Assembly (NCBI RefSeq): GCF_019059575.1
Contig: NW_024881538.1
Coordinates: 248,001 to 312,000, forward strand
DNA from: Amphibalanus amphitrite
Taxonomy: Eukaryota > Arthropoda > Thecostraca > Balanomorpha > Balanidae
Length of the DNA: 64,000 bases
Direction of reading: 5' to 3'
The position numbers were made by a program, and so were the translations under genes. Positions 21,549-33,235 of this stretch are shown here, piece after piece (the first letter of the stretch is position 1; every line of letters begins with the position of its first letter). The notes beneath the pieces are model-generated. The model was not told the DNA's origin, did no database searches, and was given only the letters and a program-made list of their open reading frames with translations.

Positions 21549-23288
21549 TGTTGGCTGCGCTACTCTGCTTGGATGCTGCGCTTTTATAAGCTCACTGAAG
21601 GGCATAAGCGTAAAAATCTACCCATATGACAAAAAGGAACGAGATAGACGAAGCATTGGCCATCAAAGACATTTCACGAATGAAGCGCAACCATTTGTTC
21701 TTCCTACCCAGATATACGAGTACGTGAGCCATTTCAATAAACCCAATCAAGTGCCAGCTTCACACCGCCCACCGGGATCCATTCAGCGCGCCATAAGCCA
21801 CCACTCCAACCCACCACATGTGAACCGGGCATATCCCCAGGCAGATCGTAACCCGTTCATACCTCGCACTGAATACCACCGTTACATTATCATTCAAGGG
21901 CGGCGCAGGGAACAACTGACGGTCAAACTGCATGGACGGCGCTAACGCAGCGCAGTGAAGGTCGGCCTTTACCGCTATATCACCCTGCACGGTTTGTATT
22001 CGCGGCATGCCAGGCGCGGTGGGCCGAGGCTCTATGGTAAATTGTAGCCACGCTGGAGTAAACATGGAGCCGCGAAGGTAATCAAAGCTCAGCCGGAGGT
22101 GCGGCTCTGGTCGGATGGGAGAGATGGAGGATGGCTTTGGTTGGGTCTAACACCAAGAGGCACTCAGCTTCAAGTAAAAATGGCTGCGACACAGCTTCAT
22201 AACAGCATCAGTAAGAGTCAGACGTCGGTAGCTCGAGCCGCCGGCAGTAAAAGAAAGGTCAAGGGTTCGCGTCTTCCCTGTGAGCGGCAGTTACTGCAAG
22301 TTGCACACTAAAACCCCACCGAAATGAGCCGTTGTAGCTATCAACCATGCCCTTTTGTAATTACGGAAGCACAAGATTACTGCAGATCCATTCAAGTTGA
22401 TGACGGTGCTTATCATGATGAAACGAAACACGCCTCTGGAACTCATATTTAAACTACAGCTCATGATTGGGGAAGCACTGTCGAATGCGGAAATGCAAAC
22501 GAGACATATCCAGACGTCATCGGCAGTAGCACGGTTTTCAGAGAAGACTCTATCCCTAGTGTTATCACTGAAAACAAAGAAGATCCCTGAGTCTGTTTTG
22601 AAAGGCACATCCAGGCAGCGTCATCAACTGTTGACACCCCGACACCCCCTCGGAGACCGCACTTGATTGACCATGGAAACCGGCCAGACGATTATTATCT
22701 CAAGAATTGTTCAGGGTTTCGAACCGAAGACAGTCGATTCAAGCAAATGCCTCCTTCAGCCTCTGTGGAAACTAACGAATGGAGCACTACGCCACATACT
22801 GGTTACTTGGGACAGGCCACGATGCCACAAACTTCGAATGAATACCAAGTTTCAAAGCTAACCTACCGCCGCACACCTGACACTTCCACACCGCGAACTA
22901 TTCACAACCAATAAACTGGCTGCAGCTGAGAACAAACTCCACAGACAAATCCTTCACTTATATCCAGACTCACACAGCCGGCGAAAGTCTGTTGCCGTCA
23001 CCGCCATCACCACAACGCTGTCCAGTGTCCACCACCTCAGCACCACCTCCACACTGACCCACTCCCCTCCCTCCAACACCTCGCCCAGTATCGAACCGGG
23101 GCGGGGCCGGCAGTGTCCCTGCACGAGGTCCCTCCGCGGCCCACCAGTCACCGCCGAGCGTGCAACAACACATACCGTGACGGAGCCCTCTCGGCGGCGG
23201 CAGCGGTCACCACGTGACTCTCAGTTTATTTACCCAGCAGAGGTGACATCAGAGCACCGGCATGACCCACCCTACCCCGGAGACTCAC
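21549..23288 (-). other. Paxillin intron downstream of the alternative first exon
   Basis: No supported exon or mobile element was recognised. The sequence is intron of the long transcript and also of the short transcript that starts near 23.35 kb. Confidence 0.4.
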
Positions 23289-23353
23289 TCGGGACGGACG
23301 TAGTCGACGATTTCGATCACCTCCATGGTGTGATCGGCGCCGCTGCGGGCCAT
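23289..23353 (-). CDS. PXN: Paxillin alternative first coding exon
   Basis: An ATG at 23353-23351 in good context (GCGATGG) opens MARSGADHTMEVIEIVDYVR followed by P and two bases (GA) before a consensus donor GTGAGT at 23288. GA joined to the leading A of the LD4 exon gives Glu and the frame continues into NARTYE. The result would be a protein of about 350 residues with LD4, LD5 and four LIM domains, lacking LD1-LD3. The frame is also open upstream, so a longer start or an upstream acceptor cannot be excluded. The exon peptide is not a motif I recognise; the call rests on phase, donor and the GC-rich upstream region. Confidence 0.65.
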
Positions 23354-23560
23354 CGCTCCGTCGGAGGCGACACTACACTCCTTCACCCTCTCACACGCGC
23401 GGCGGCACGGCGGTCGTCTGCCGGCCGCACCCGGCGCTCGGCGGCCGAGAGAGACCCGGAGAGGCGGGCCGCCGCCGCCGCGCCGCCGCCTGACGTCATC
23501 CGACGCCATGGAGGGGGGGGGGGGCGGAAACCGGCCGTCATGCAGGCCGGCGAGGGACGC
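23354..23560 (-). promoter_or_regulatory. GC-rich putative internal promoter of paxillin
   Basis: The 200 bases upstream of the alternative ATG are very GC- and CpG-rich (GGCGGC repeats) and contain a perfect TGACGTCA at 23491-23498. No TATA box is evident. This fits a CpG-type promoter, inferred only. Confidence 0.4.
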
Positions 23561-24610
23561 GGTGACGGTGGACGCCGCAATGCAATGGCAGGAATGCAGA
23601 GTGGGAAGGTGCGACCAACAGGGCGGCGGAGGGGTGGGGAGGAGAGTCGCGAGCCCGCGGCGCAGTGCGTGAGGGCGGTCTCCCAGGGGAGAGACCACGC
23701 CCCGGGGTGGCCAATCGACCCGTCCAGGTCGATTTCGGGGCTCCAGAGAGTCGGCCCGGACAGGCTTCTGCTCGCTGCAGTCGTGTGATGATCCAGACTC
23801 GGAGTTTGAGGCTATGAGTCAGACGGACCCACCCAGTCCCCACTGGTCAATACGACCGGACCTCACACCGACAACACCTCATCCTGCTCAGTTCAAGCAG
23901 GAGCTGTCTGGTCTAAATCCAACTCTGCGCCGAGGTCCAAAGTAAGCACATCCATCTCACACCTACCACTCACTATCCATCAGGCGTCATTTACTGGTGT
24001 CACCTTGTCAGCAGTACGGAACACTCGACATCAACCAACATTTTTCGTCTAAGCTCCGGGAGGCACATCAAACGTACCGGCGAAGCGGCCAGAAAATACA
24101 CGCGAGGCTATGTGACTAGCTCAACCTTAGGCTGGAAGTCACTTGTCCTAGCGTGGCCGGCGAATGCCGTATGCATGGCCAAGCGCTAGCTCCACCTCCC
24201 TTTGGCAGACTTGGAAATCAGCCCGCTGAGTTCGCTGCACATTTCCATTTCCCCAGCCATCAATCACTAGCAAAGAATGTCAAACATTCTGACAAGGACC
24301 GTAACGTTAGCCTCTCGGTTTAAACACGAGTCTCTGCGTCAGTTCCTGTGCGTCAACCGTTGACGTACTTCAATGAAGCCGCAAAGTGAAGTGAAGAGAT
24401 GGGATGTGAAATAATGTAAACTGCTAGTGCGGTACGTTCTCCTGGGCGGCGCTCGAGCGAGTCAAATCGCCGAGGACTCGTGCAGCCGTGGAACTGTATG
24501 CCGTAAGCGAATGCAGCATATGCAATCTACATGAGCGGCCGACGAACGTGATCGTATACCCACGCAGGAGGAGTTCAACCGTTCCACTGTACAACGTAGC
24601 GACAAAGTGC
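23561..24610 (-). other. Paxillin intron
   Basis: No exon, mobile element or clear repeat is recognised in this stretch. Confidence 0.35.
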
Positions 24611-24619
24611 GAGCCAGCT

Positions 24620-24735
24620 GCAGGCCTCTTTGACCGATCAGGCTAGGCCTGGTCAGATCAGGTCGGTTTCAGGTCAGGTGTGGTCGGATCGCATGGGATC
24701 GGGTCAGGTCATGTGTGGTCATATTGTCAGATAGA
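24620..24735. repeat. GGTCAGGTC-type direct repeat cluster
   Basis: Variants of GGTCAGGTC, GGTCGG and GATCGGGTC follow one another for about 110 bases, similar to the GGTCA runs at 2840-2870 and 48957-48980. Confidence 0.6.
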
Positions 24736-24834
24736 TCGGCCGGTTCTCTGCCTCTCATGTCTCCAACCACTGCTGCGCCCAATCTCCGTTCACGAATCGT
24801 GCTCACTGGGGACGCCCGTCGTGACCGAGGCGCC

Positions 24835-25060
24835 TCACGAGTCACGGAGGCGTGGGCGTCAGTATCGTGACCCTGGTCACCCCACCGAGATGTTCCACCG
24901 TGACCCCCGTCACCCTACGGGATGCCCCACCGTGACCTGGTCACCTAACAAGATGCCCCACCGTGACCCTGGTCACGCTACAGGATGTCCCGCCGTGAAC
25001 CTTTGTCGCCTTTCACCTTACATCGTGTCCAATCATGACTTTCCACCGTGTCCCTTCTTG
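24835..25060. repeat. Minisatellite with GTGACC...GGTCAC dyads
   Basis: A unit of about 37 bases, CCACCGTGACCCTGGTCAC plus CC/GCTACAGGATGC, is repeated about five to six times. Each unit contains a GTGACC-N2-GGTCAC palindrome or a decayed form. Weaker copies extend to about 25180. Confidence 0.7.
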
Positions 25061-25787
25061 TGATATCTGAAATACGCCACCCCTTTCCATCCCGATCTGA
25101 CCCATCGTGACCTGCCTTATATCTACATAGACCCACAATGACCACTAACCCTGCAATCTGACCCACCACGGTAAACGCGACCTCCAAACGCTTCGCCACC
25201 GTTCACTATATCCCGCCAAGCCCCCCCCCCCCCCCCATCGCCGAGGCAGTTCCCCCTCTAACCGTGACACCCGTCCCCTTTCAGCGTCCCCCCAATGCGA
25301 CCGTGACCGCCATGCTCTCGCTCCCGCCAACCGTCCGTTCCAGACACCCGTCGCAGGCGGAAGGTGACATCACCCGGAGTCGGCGGAACCGGTAGCTGCC
25401 ACCGCCACCACCCCCACACTGACACTGCAGTAGTCGAGAGGGGAGGGACGGACGCCCCCGCACTGACACTGCAGTGCGAGAGAAGTGAAGGCCGCTCTCA
25501 TGCAAACACTTGCACCGCAATGGTGAAGAGGGTCGGGGCAGGGGAATGCACATTGTAACTCCTGTGGTGATCGAGCGGAATAGACTACCGCCCTTACACC
25601 AAAAATACTGGTCTAAAACTACTAAAGGTACCGCACGACATAATTGAAAAGGAAATGAAGGAAGATCGGCGCCACACTGCTATCACATCGTTTAGGAACT
25701 GAGGGGAGTGCAACTGGGCATTGTGTAATCATGGAAAGGTGAACAGAAGTTCAGCAAAGACATGCGAACCAGCGGCGGTCACTGTTA

Positions 25788-26955
25788 GGGGAGAGTGGGG
25801 TAAGATGCCCAGGGTGGGAAAGACGCCCCACCCCCTCTAGCGGGGAAACAAAGAATCGAACCTGGAAATTAATGTTCTTAGCGTAAAGCGGAAGCATGCC
25901 TTGTTAACTGCACATAAATTTGCGAAGCTCAGTTGGGCAACGGCTGGCTGGTGACTGCATGTTTTTTATTTGCTGCTTTCAAAAAATATTTTGGCGTCAA
26001 AACATTGTAAATATCAAAGAAGGTAGATAATTTTTGCGTCCCTTGCCATAGTCGTGATACATTAACATGCGTGTACTGTGTCCCTAACAGTTTGTTTCAG
26101 GGTGTAGTTTTATGGCTAACAAATTGTGATGAGTTAATGTTACTTCGGTACCTTGGGGTAAGATGCCCCCTGTCCTGATGGGGAAAGACGCCCCCCTAAA
26201 TCCGTAGGCTGTCCTTCAAGCAGCCCGTCGAATCATTTATTACATACTTGTGATGAGAGACAAAAGCCGATCTGGGACTATTGAGAGTCCGGTACGGTCG
26301 AGTGCTCCCCATGCCGGTCTCTCGGCCCACACAGCGACTTTTTGGGCGGCATCTGACTCTGAGAGCCCTCACGACGGCCTCTGTGGGCCCCATTATTGGT
26401 TCCAGGGCCCTTCACGACATCCTTTGAGGGCTCCCACGTTGGCTCCACGGGCCGCGCGGGCATCTGAGGTCCCCACGATGGGCTCGAGGGCCCTCAAGCA
26501 TCATGAAGGGCCCTACAGTGGTCTCCGAACGCCACCACGGAGGCTTGTTTGGCCACGCTGGACTATGATGGCCCTAACGATGACCTCTGAAGCCCCTTAC
26601 GACTACTTTTGAGGGCCCTTACGATGACGTTTGGTGTCTACTGCAGGCTCGAAGGGACTACTGATTCGTTCAGGCGATTCACGTGCCTATTTATGTCACT
26701 TATAGTGCAGGGGGGCATCTTACCCAACGCCAGGGGGCGTCTTTTCCACCCTGTGGGGTAAGATGCCCCCTTTCACTTCTTCAGGAAAATGCTTAATAGC
26801 AAAAAAAGTTATCATATTTCATGCACGAAAGTGTGATATTTTTGGAGAAAAATGATGTCGGCTTCCGTTGAAACTCCAAGTTTTGGCTTTCCGATCGTCA
26901 TTTTCGAATAATATATGACATAGTCAAACCCTGGGCATCTTTCCCCACTCTCCCC
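25788..26955. mobile_element. TIR element of 1,168 bp with TA flanks
   Basis: The left end GGGGAGAGTGGGGTAAGATG and the complement of the right end GGGGAGAGTGGGGAAAGATG match over about 27 bases, each next to TA. Terminal-like motifs (GGGGTAAGATGCCCCC) recur inside at about 26155-26195 and 26710-26770. The centre (26340-26640) holds a degenerate repeat rich in GAGGGCCCT. No transposase was recognised. The class is undetermined; the TA flank suits a Tc1/mariner-like element. Confidence 0.7.
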
Positions 26956-28423
26956 TACTGCACCTCATTTGCAAATTGAACATTTTCGGGCGTACATTTA
27001 ACATCTTAGACGAAGCTAAGCCATGCAACAAGTACGCAATGAAACGAGGCAACCGACTGCGTTCTCAGCAACACCATCGACAACTGAGAAATAGTGCATG
27101 TCAGCACACGCTGCATCAGTCGAACGTCCCTGAATACCCCTACCGGCCACCTACGAGGTCATAAACTCCCCAGCCCTTCTACCCACCACCTGCCGCCCCC
27201 TCCCCCTCCGTGCCCGGCAGCCATCATACCCCGCAGGCAGAGCTGATGCGGGCAGCAGTGAGGGCGGGGAGGGGGGGGGATTAAGTGCAGGGTTGAACCC
27301 GGTACAACAGAGGGTGGGTGGGATATTCAAGCCGCCGGCGGTTGGGTGGAGAGGGCAAGGCGGGGCCGAGTGGCGAAGAAGGGTTATACTGAGCTCACAC
27401 GGTAGGCGATGCCTTAGGGCAGAAGGATAACCGATCGAGCTCAAACATCATCTAAAGTGGATATAGTTTATCCACGATGATTACCTTTAATGCATCAGCG
27501 TTCGAAAAAATGAACGACCCATTCAATATAACAACAATGAGTCCCTGCGTGCTGGAGCGCACCGCTTCGGTGCTTCCGTGACCACCTCTCGTGCTAATCA
27601 CACGAGCTCTAGGAACGGCGACCAATTAACCAGTGATCTGCACCGGCCGGTTGCAGGAAACTGAGCCATGACGTCAGGGCAGGCGGTACCACGAGCTGAG
27701 CCCATGTTATCGGTAAGGAGTGACGAATAAGGCTGTCAATGCCACAATACCAAACTGATATGTGACTACTGACTGACGAATAGGAAAATATTATAGTGCA
27801 TAGACGCAAAGAAAACAACGGAGAAATATATTATGTGTCCACTGATAGACCGGGATCATCACAAAGCTCGGATATCAAGAACGGGAGATCACCAAACCTC
27901 AGCTTTCACCTATGCTCATAGGTGGCAGCACATACATGTGCTGACTGCTGGCCTGGACGTAATAGACGCGTTTACATAGGGTTTGTTGCAAGCTTATATC
28001 TCCGTCCGTGCTGTTGCAAAAGATGCCAATGGTGCTTAGCAATTTATAAAATGATCCCCTCTAAATATCTGAAGACCACTGCAACAAAATTATCGCCAAA
28101 TTAACGAGCTAGAGCCTCGTCAAATATGCTATGTAAACCGGGTTAATGTCTTCTAAAGGCGGTAGGTGGCAGCACTGCATCCAGACCAGAGATGCAGGGA
28201 CGAATATCATAGTATCACTACAAAATTTGAACAACGATAAATGTCAATGATTTACCATAAACCAATTTTAAAAAGAACCACGCGATTGAGCGCGCGGACC
28301 ACAACACTAGCTGGCTGGGTAAGGCTTCGTAAGGTCACAAGGTGCAACAGTATTATTGAGGTTTAGGGCTGGTAGTACGTGTATGTGCGTGTGTGTGGGG
28401 GGGGGGGGAGTATCTGTACTCAC
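26956..28423 (-). other. Paxillin intron
   Basis: No exon or mobile element was recognised. A poly-G run lies at 28398-28409. A single near-copy of the following exon's end (TACCCAGCCAG on the - strand) occurs at 28311-28323. Confidence 0.35.
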
Positions 28424-28529
28424 TGGCTGGGTACCGAGTCCAGTTCATCCAGCAGCGCGTCCACCGATGGCCTGGAGGTGTGTCCGTGTACCGCCACAGA
28501 GCCGCTGCCGTTTACCGGTGAGGGAGAGT
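28424..28529 (-). CDS. PXN: Paxillin exon: LD3-like motif
   Basis: The exon begins with AC, which completes Asp with the G left by the exon ending at 38067. It then encodes SPSPVNGSGSVAVHGHTSRP, SVDALLDELDSVPS and two bases (CA) that become Gln at the LD4 exon. SVDALLDELDSV fits the LDxLLxxLxxx pattern and sits where LD3 is expected. The acceptor is TTCGCAG (AG at 28531-28530) behind a CT-rich stretch; the donor is CA/GTGAGT at 28424/28423. The region around the motif is Ser/Pro/Gly-rich as in other paxillins. Confidence 0.88.
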
Positions 28530-28606
28530 CTGCGAATGAAGAGAGGAGCTGTCAGAGGGAGTCGGGGAACAAAGACAAACACAGAACGAGGGTAGCCTAC
28601 GGGGGG

Positions 28607-28608
<2 letters not shown>

Positions 28609-28685
<77 letters not shown>

Positions 28686-28780
28686 ACTGTAAGAGGGGCT
28701 CTGGGAAACGTAGAGAGGGAGAGAGAGAGAGAGGGACTGTCAGAGGGGCTCTGGGAAACGTAGAGAGGGAGAGAGTGAAA
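28609..28780. repeat. (GA)n tract plus a tandem duplication
   Basis: About 67 bases of GA (28611-28677), then a unit of about 56 bases containing GAGGGGCTCTGGGAAACGTA repeated twice with GA runs. The tract lies about 80 bases upstream of the LD3 exon acceptor and reads as (CU)n in the transcript. Confidence 0.9.
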
Positions 28781-28789
28781 ACAGACAAC

Positions 28790-30690
28790 CACACTCTGAG
28801 GGTAGCTCGAGGACGGGGAGAGAGGTAGGATCATCCATGTAAAATTACAATTGACGTTCAATTAAGGTAACATCAGCACAGGTAACACTCGTCCTACAGA
28901 CAGACGAATACAATAGCATGGTGAAACCTTTGAACTGCCACCAGACTTCCGAGTTGGAAATGTTATCTTACGCGATGCCGTACAAACGTTTGTGGGCAAA
29001 AAGGCATGACAAGGATACATCGTTCAAAGATTATCGATGTCGTCTCATAAACACCAGCAAAATAAAAGTTCTCCCTGCCCGCAATGAAGAGGAAAATGCA
29101 GCCCTCCGCATTCTAGAGCGCCGAACTAGCGTTTCCATCCACCGCCACCAGATGTCTCTTTCATCTGCCGTTGTCTACACCAGCCCAGTACCACGGCCCG
29201 CATCCTCTGCCTTGTCCTACCGCCCGCTGGCAGCCGTCTCGCCACTGCAGCCGTCAGAGCCGTCCAGAATTTACAGCTTCCACGTAGGAATGCAGCGTGA
29301 CATGACAGGAGGGACTTCGGAGAGGGAGGGTCAGAGATGGGGGACAGGCCACTGCACCCCGCTCACCACCGCTGCCAGCGCCGCCGGCGCCGGGCGGTGA
29401 CAGCTGCACCATGGACTCCTCACAGTACGTCACACTCCCCAGGGGTTAGCTGTCATCAGCAGAACCGTCTGCAGCGCCTGCACAGTGCACACTGCACAGT
29501 GCAACTGCACGCTGCACACGCCAGCGTCGACAGGCTGTCTCAACTGACGCCGCTTCACCGCACGCGGTCACCTCCAGTGGCCCCTGTCGTCCCGTCCCCC
29601 GTCGGTAGGCTGCCTTATGGACCCATGCAGACCATCCGCAGTCGTCCGTTCGTCCGCAGTTCGTCCGCTGTCCGCAGCCCCAAGCGTCAACTCATAATCG
29701 CCGTCGCAATGAACGTGACATCTTCGACATCCTGTCACCGGCTGAGGTCGTTATACCACACGGCCGTCTGTCTCCGGTCCACCGGACCCAATATCGTGCC
29801 CGTTAGCCTCACAGGCGGCTGGCCACATTCACCGAACGTATACGATGCCGGTAAAATAGGCCCGCAGCGGGAAACGGACACGGTGCAGGGCGAATTGGGA
29901 ACTCGTTACTGAATCGAGGGACGCCTGTTATCGAGAATGGCGAGTAAGGGACATGGGTCGATGGTATCAGGATGTCGGACTTGTTTTAAATGGGGCGAAT
30001 ATTGCTGTTGACATGGGAAGCTTGCATGTTTCACGGTTCCTTCCGTCTGCTAACTGTATGGCTTGGTGCATTTATTTAAATAAGTTTTTCTTACAAAACA
30101 CAGGCAAAAGCAACTCTGAAAGGGAACGAACTCCCTGAATGAGCTCAGGTAAAAGTTGACAACTAAAAATGGCACTCAACAATGGAAACCATACCGACAA
30201 TATTCATAACAAAAGCACGTCCCGCCCTCAATAAAAGCTACAGTAAAAAAATAAACAAATTCAAACACAACAACAATTACATCCCCCGACAGTCCACTGG
30301 GACGTTGTTTTACAGTTGACACAAGCATTCAAACCCGATGGAAGCCCACCATGCCGCACATTGCCGGACCATAAGAGCTACAGGCGGCCACCGAATGGGA
30401 CATTATTGGCCATATTACATCCTCCGTAGTACCGCCAGGGCAATTTTGGCTGACAGAAAACACAACACACTGCAAATGATATGCAAATGTCCCAGACAAG
30501 AGGCAACATTTAGAGCGGGAATCGGGCCACCCATGCTGGCATTGAAAAAAAAAAGATAAACTGACGGGTGACGCAGGGTGGCAGGGTTTGACAACAATCC
30601 GTGCAGTCGTGACGACTGACCGTCACGGTGTGACGTGCTGGCGTGACGCACCACCCGCTGTGGTGATCTCTGCATGGGTAGTGAGGATGG
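28790..30690 (-). other. Paxillin intron
   Basis: No supported exon or element was recognised. A run of CCGTCCG/CGTCCGCAG variants lies near 29620-29680. Confidence 0.35.
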
Positions 30691-30692
30691 TT

Positions 30693-30855
30693 GCATAGGC
30701 GGCGGAACGGGGAGGGCACCGGGGCACCGTGCCCCCTTTGATTTTGGCATTTTAACATTAGCCCTATGGGCGTTGCATGTAAAGAATGGGACCAAAAGTC
30801 GGCAGTGCCCTCCCTCCCCCCCCCCCCTTAATTGAAGGCGCTCCGCCGCTACTGG
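30693..30855. mobile_element. hAT-like MITE (about 163 bp)
   Basis: The ends CATAGGCGGCGGA and the complement of CAGTAGCGGCGGA are inverted. The flanking 8-mers GATGGTTG and GATGGATA agree at six positions, as expected of an old 8-bp duplication. G/C runs lie near the right end. It is non-coding. Confidence 0.65.
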
Positions 30856-31945
30856 ATGGATAGGGAGCAGGAGCCGCCACTGCTCCAGTTCACTCCAGCG
30901 TGCACACTGCACAGCTGGTGTGGGAGTGAGTTCTGGTGAGCCTCACAGTCAGTAGCAGAATGATGTTTCTAGGAGAGGTCATATAGACGCGTCCAGTTGG
31001 CTGGATAAACTCGAGAGAAGCGATATGTACTGTAACACATCATAAGACGGCAACTCAAGTGACACTTCCTGCTAAGACCAGCACACAAAAGTATTGTAGC
31101 AGGAATGTCATTCCTACAAATTAAAAAAAAAAAAACATCTTGGGCGCAGCACGTCGAGTGGAACACTGCTTAGTTAGCTGTAGGGACGGTGAGTGGGTGG
31201 AGAATAACCTAGTGGTGGGTGGAGGCACAGTAGCCAGCCGGCGCTAACCGCCGATCAAACACCGCCCGGCCATTCCGGTTACTCAGCCCGCCCTGCGCCC
31301 AGATCGGATCGGAGAGCTGCACAGTGCGCGGCGGCCGCTCCGAACTGTGCCAAGGCAGCCCCGCGTCAGAGAGCGGCACCCGCTGACGGCTCCGGCGCCA
31401 TACGGACGGCACGCATTGATGGCCTTCGCAGCGGTAAAAACGGTCACCTCCTCTCTCGTGTGGACCAGCTCAGGTCCACGAGGGTAGAAGCGTCAAGCGA
31501 CTCAACAGTCAAAGATCCAGACGCGACGAACACGTAGGATTGTGGAAGCATTATTAAGTTAGATCAGGGAACTATCTCAGCAACAATCTGACGACAACGT
31601 AACAAAGTATATTGGTTGTGAAAAAAGTATTGGTTATGAAAAAAAAACAATCAGCCAGAATCAAAGAAACCCTCGAGCATCCAAGGCATTTCCAAAATCC
31701 AGCTGTAAGAAGTTCAGTCGCACACAAATGCGGACGCCTTTGTGCTCTGCCGACCGTTCGTCTCACGTAAGTTGCTCGCCTGCCTCGCCCACGCTCACCT
31801 GACTCACCTACTTAACGTAATTTTTCACTTGCTTTGCTACAACTCACACAGCCAACACTACACACACAACATCCACTTACGCCCACCCATCACAACACTC
31901 GCAACACCACTTTCCAACACCACACTACACCTACCTCACTCCACC

Positions 31946-33043
31946 ATGCCTCCCCCTCCCACCACCTTCTCTCCCCAATCCTACATCCGTTTCCGTCGCC
32001 TGGATGGGAGTCCCATGACCGATCTCTCCCCCTGGGCCGTGGAGGATTCCCTCGTCGGGGCGGTCGGGCGCTGTCCCAGCGCCAGGCCGCTCCGTGGGGG
32101 GGACCTCATGGTCCGCTGCGACCCGGATGACCGCCAGGCCTTACTGGCGGTCAGCCGGATCGCTGGGGTTGAGGTTCGGGCTTGGGCCCCTCCTCACCTA
32201 AATCGATCCCAGGGATCCATTTTCGCTCCTGGCCTCCAACACCTCTCCATCACCGAGCTGGAGGAAGGTTTCAGCCGCGTGGGTGTCCGCGCGGTTTACC
32301 GACCCCCTCGCTCTCCTAAAGTCCTGATCCTGACCTTTGAGTCCTCCATGCCTCCGTCCACCGTCCGAGCCGCCTACCTTTCCTTCCATGTTCGTCCTGT
32401 CCTTCCCAAGCCCATGCGCTGCCGGCGGTGCCAGAAGTACGGGCATCGCCAGCAGCACTGCCGATCCCCAAATCCTGTGTGCTCGAGCTGCTCCAAGCCG
32501 GGACACGAATCCCAATCCTGCACCTCCGACTCCCTCTCCTGTGCCGGGTGCCGTGGCCCCCACTCCGCCGACGACCCCAGCTGCCCGCGTTGGGTAGCTG
32601 AGTGCCGCGTCTCCCTGCTGGTCCGCCAGGGCTGGGAGGTTCGCGACGCTCGGGAGTACGTTGTCGCCCATCCTGACTCCAACCCTAACCAAGTCCCTCC
32701 CCCTCCTCCGACCCGCCCTCCGCCGCCACTTTCCGACCGAGAGTACCCTAACCTCCCTCCTCCCGCCAGCCGGTCCTCCACCCCCACTTACCACCCTATC
32801 TCCCCTGCCCCCAACGCCAAGCCTCCTCCTCCTCCTCCCAGACCGGATACCCCGGCGCGTGTGACGCCGAAGGTCCCCCCGAGGCCCAAGGACCTTGCGG
32901 CTGCGAGAGACGGCTCCTCCTCGGAGCTCGGTCGAGCGGGTACCCCCCCGCCAGCCCGCCGCCGGAGCCCCCGAGCTCCGCAACCCAACCCCATCCTCCT
33001 CCGGAACGGGTGCTCGCGCCCAGTCCTCCGCCGAGGATCCTAA
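31946..33043 (+). CDS. I-like LINE ORF1 (gag-like zinc-knuckle protein)
   Basis: This is the nucleic-acid-binding first protein of a non-LTR retrotransposon. The start is the ATG in CCACCATGC at 31946; the frame is 365 codons plus TAA. The central part carries three zinc knuckles: CRRCQKYGHRQQHC, CSSCSKPGHESQSC and the variant CAGCRGPHSADDPSC, followed by a proline-rich tail. This arrangement is usual in I- and Jockey-group elements. The last part may be frameshifted: another frame ending near 33209 keeps a Ser/Gln-rich C-terminus after the proline-rich section. Codon use is GC-rich, in contrast to the A-rich ORF2. Confidence 0.85.
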   Translation: MPPPPTTFSPQSYIRFRRLDGSPMTDLSPWAVEDSLVGAVGRCPSARPLRGGDLMVRCDPDDRQALLAVSRIAGVEVRAWAPPHLNRSQGSIFAPGLQHLSITELEEGFSRVGVRAVYRPPRSPKVLILTFESSMPPSTVRAAYLSFHVRPVLPKPMRCRRCQKYGHRQQHCRSPNPVCSSCSKPGHESQSCTSDSLSCAGCRGPHSADDPSCPRWVAECRVSLLVRQGWEVRDAREYVVAHPDSNPNQVPPPPPTRPPPPLSDREYPNLPPPASRSSTPTYHPISPAPNAKPPPPPPRPDTPARVTPKVPPRPKDLAAARDGSSSELGRAGTPPPARRRSPRAPQPNPILLRNGCSRPVLRRGS

Positions 33044-33235
33044 CCACCGCAACCCAACTCCTTCATCCTCTGATCATTCCGACCAGAGCCAGCAGACCGA
33101 CTCCTCCAGCAGTCCATCCACGCCACCGGCACGGGGCCAGGCCAGGCGCCGCCTCCAGTCCGCCCCGTCGGACTCCCACCCGTACACCCTCCGTAACCAG
33201 CGTCAGTAGAACACACACACACAGACACACCCACG

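Noticed and set aside
21535..21945. 136-codon + strand frame
   Set aside because: No family resemblance; it begins inside the hairpin pair and looks like chance.
28306..28326. Junction copy for the LD3 exon donor
   Set aside because: Only one short imperfect match (TACCCAGCCAG) 110 bases away; too weak to count with the other junction arrays.
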